Positions 61,901 to 64,000 of a stretch of 64,000 bases of DNA are shown in pieces. Position 1 is the stretch's first letter, and each line of letters starts with the position of its first letter. The translations under genes and the position numbers were made by a program. The notes under the pieces were generated by a model, which was not told where the DNA came from, made no database searches, and saw only the letters and a list, made by a program, of their open reading frames with translations. Source of the stretch: Osmia lignaria lignaria (Eukaryota > Arthropoda > Insecta > Hymenoptera > Megachilidae); the NCBI RefSeq assembly GCF_051020975.1, contig NC_135037.1, positions 4,650,001 through 4,714,000 of the forward strand, written 5' to 3'.

Positions 61901-64000
61901 GCGTATTTCCAACGCGAAAAAATTGAAAGAGTCTCGTGGGGATGCGACAGAAGAGATTCGCACCCCCGCGTTTTATCCGAAAAGAAGCCGACATTCGAAT
62001 TGTTTCGAGTCGCGGAGGTCGTAATAATTAAAACATTGCCGCATAAAGTGTGCCACGCGAGCAGTAATTACGAATTCAAGTACGCCTGTTGCTTAATTAG
62101 TAATTATTACGATTTCTACCGCGAGCTTCGTTCGCATTTTCGCCCCTCGTTACGTCGCTGCTTCCATATCTACCGGGTGTTAAAAATCTCAAAATAGATT
62201 ACCATTTAATTAGAAGTAATGTGTGATATGATGGATCATTTTATGTCAGTCGTGAAAGGATATTCGTTTTATTTATGATTTATGATTTGAAAATGACGAA
62301 AATGACGCAGATAATTTAATAATTTTTATACCTAAATTAAAACCATTGTGCAGGCAATTCAAATTGTCATACCCTTTGAAAAATGTTTTAAACAAAAGTT
62401 ACTTAATTTTATGACTGTATGAAAAGGTCCATTAAAAAAATTGAAATTATCTTTCAGTTTCTGTTTGGAATCAGGCAATCAAACAATGAAAACTGGAAAA
62501 TTTATTTTAATATCAGCGACGATGAGAAAAATTATGCCATTTTGTGTCACTGCATTAAAAGTCGCAATTAACACACGATAACATACCCTATATAGAGGGT
62601 GATTTTGGCAACTGGGTCAGGCTATAGCTGTATTCCAAGTAAAGTTGTAAAAATTGTGGAGGAAAATTTTGTACTGTTTAACATGCTCTATAATCCGACT
62701 GTATGAGTTTTTCTCACAAGTGTATCGATGCACTTGCAAAATGCAAATGCATGCGATACCTTTTATATTCTTTGAAATATTTTGTATTAAAAATGATCAA
62801 AGTACAATATTAAAAAACAAAAATATTTTAATTATAGAAGTGAAATACTTGCAAATGTACTTTGTAGATTTGGAAACCACCCCTTATAAAATGATATAAG
62901 AAACCCATCGGATAAAAAAATTTGACAAATTCGGAAATAGATCATTTCGAATTCGGCGTCGGCAAATAATCATCAGTCACTCAATCGAATATCCGTCGAG
63001 TGGATTAACGAGCGCAACACCCGTTAGATTTATGCACGCCCGGTATCAAGGCTTGTTTACACTTTGGCGAAGAGTTAAGAGCTTCTGCCAGGCGCTGGGG
63101 TGCCGAGTAATCGACTTTCCTGACCCAGAAAGTCAAAAGGGCTTCGTTTACTTGCCATCTTTCTCTCCAACCCTCGAACTTCCTTCATCCCCGTCTCTCT
63201 CGCGCCGCTTTGATTCTTATACCCCGTGTCGTCCATCCTTTTCTCTCAAATCACCGTGCCTCTCCCTTTTCGCCATTCTCTATTCCCTCTCGGATCCGTC
63301 TGTTTGTCCGTCTCTCTTCCGGCTTTTCTCCAAAGCCTATCTGTTTCACTCGACTCCCAACTCGAACCACCCCCGTTTTCACGCTGGAGTCGATCTCTTT
63401 CTCCGTGGAGTCGAGTAGAGTCGCGTCGAGTCTGAATTCGGTGCTCGCCGAGAGATACGCTGGTATAGTTAAAATCGGGCACTGACCGAAAACTTCAATA
63501 TTCCGGCTCTTTCATCGACGAGAGGACGAGGAAGAAGCCAAGGGATATCGACAGTTTCTGCTGGAAACGAAGACCCAACTCGGGGAGAGTAAAGAAATCG
63601 AGGAAGAACGGGTGAAAGAGAGACGGGTGAGGCTAAAGACAGCCTGAAAAACGCTTTTTATTTTTTTACTGGCTCTCGGTACGAGCTTCTGGATCGGGAA
63701 TCGAAATCCTGCACCCGGAAGAGTTTTCAGCTCGGCTAAATTCCCGGGTAAATAGCCTGGGACCTTGATTCTTATTGCAGGGATGTTGTAAGCATATGCT
63801 ATTGCAATTTTACGGTTCTCTTCAGTTTGCAGGGTAGTTATGTTTCTTGCTTCGTTTAAGAGAAGATTAACTAGAGATAATAAAGAGTCAGGTTTCGTAG
63901 CCAATTCATTTAGTACCTTCTAAAATTATGGGTTCTTAATTTTTTCATTTGAGTAGCAGCAAACAATACTTTGGCGAAGTATAAGTTAATGATCGACAAT
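58969..64000. other. No gene seen: intronic, with GC islands
   Basis: GC-richer islands occur at about 59.80-60.16 kb (purine-rich plus strand), 61.5-62.18 kb and 63.03-63.72 kb (pyrimidine-rich plus strand, then purine-rich). The 128-codon plus frame at 63,032-63,418 and the 130-codon minus frame at 63,512-63,904 lie in the last island. Neither has recognisable domains or flanking splice sites in phase with the large gene. A donor-like gcg|gtaagtg occurs at about 60,720 without a clear exon. Confidence 0.4.

Noticed and set aside
63032..63904. Plus 128-codon and minus 130-codon frames at the window end
   Set aside because: Composition-driven, no domain, and no acceptor in phase with the preceding exon of the large gene.
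1..64000. tRNA, rRNA, well-known miRNAs, CRISPR arrays, intact transposase or reverse-transcriptase genes, viral insertions
   Set aside because: Scanned by eye for B-box-like tRNA motifs, familiar miRNA seeds, regular direct repeats with spacers and conserved transposon protein motifs; none was convincing.

Overview
The window looks like insect nuclear DNA, probably from a bee or related hymenopteran. This is inferred from an AT-rich background with abundant CpG, short GC-richer islands, long introns plus one intron of about 70 bp, and decayed short interspersed repeats. There are no prokaryotic operons, no CRISPR array, and no tRNA or rRNA gene that I can recognise. Most of the sequence is intronic or intergenic.

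Layout. From 1 to about 31,440 I find no gene I can support. This part holds low-complexity tracts, microsatellites and several decayed dispersed-repeat copies. At 31,564-34,659 (+) there is one very large coding exon of 1,032 codons. It encodes a Gln-rich, Ser/Arg-rich, largely disordered protein with repeated RKS-type phospho-motifs and a duplicated 27-residue coiled-coil unit. The exon ends in a clean GTAAGA donor. Two small downstream exons fit the same frame and strand: 38,659-38,838 (60 codons) and 48,557-48,607 (17 codons). Both are flanked by consensus splice sites and both are phase 0/0, so each could be skipped without a frameshift. The last visible donor (GTAAGT at 48,608) shows that the gene continues past the window.

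Inside the 9.7-kb second intron, on the opposite strand, is a candidate nested gene. Its best-supported part is two 3' coding exons (39,764-40,091 and 39,469-39,694) separated by a 69-bp intron, ending in TAA with an AATAAA downstream. Two possible 5' exons lie at about 46,470-46,347 and 45,777-45,715. Their splice phases match, but the chain lacks an in-frame ATG, so the 5' structure is unresolved. I do not recognise either protein family.

Dispersed repeats explain much of the remaining structure. They are: a CCCGA-rich family with TTAGnGGTGTG-like ends (five copies, one about 55 bp upstream of coding exon 2); a family with an AATTCTCAAAAYCTTAATTT core (four copies); a family with a CGGACGGCGGACCATG core, including an inverted pair 1.8 kb apart; and a roughly 400-bp element at 58.56-58.97 kb with imperfect terminal inverted repeats of about 95 bp. 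A 26-base G run followed by about 200 bp of GC-rich sequence at 50.8-51.0 kb stands out. No convincing novel multi-gene system is visible; the nested antisense gene and the unidentified Gln-rich protein are the most worthwhile leads.
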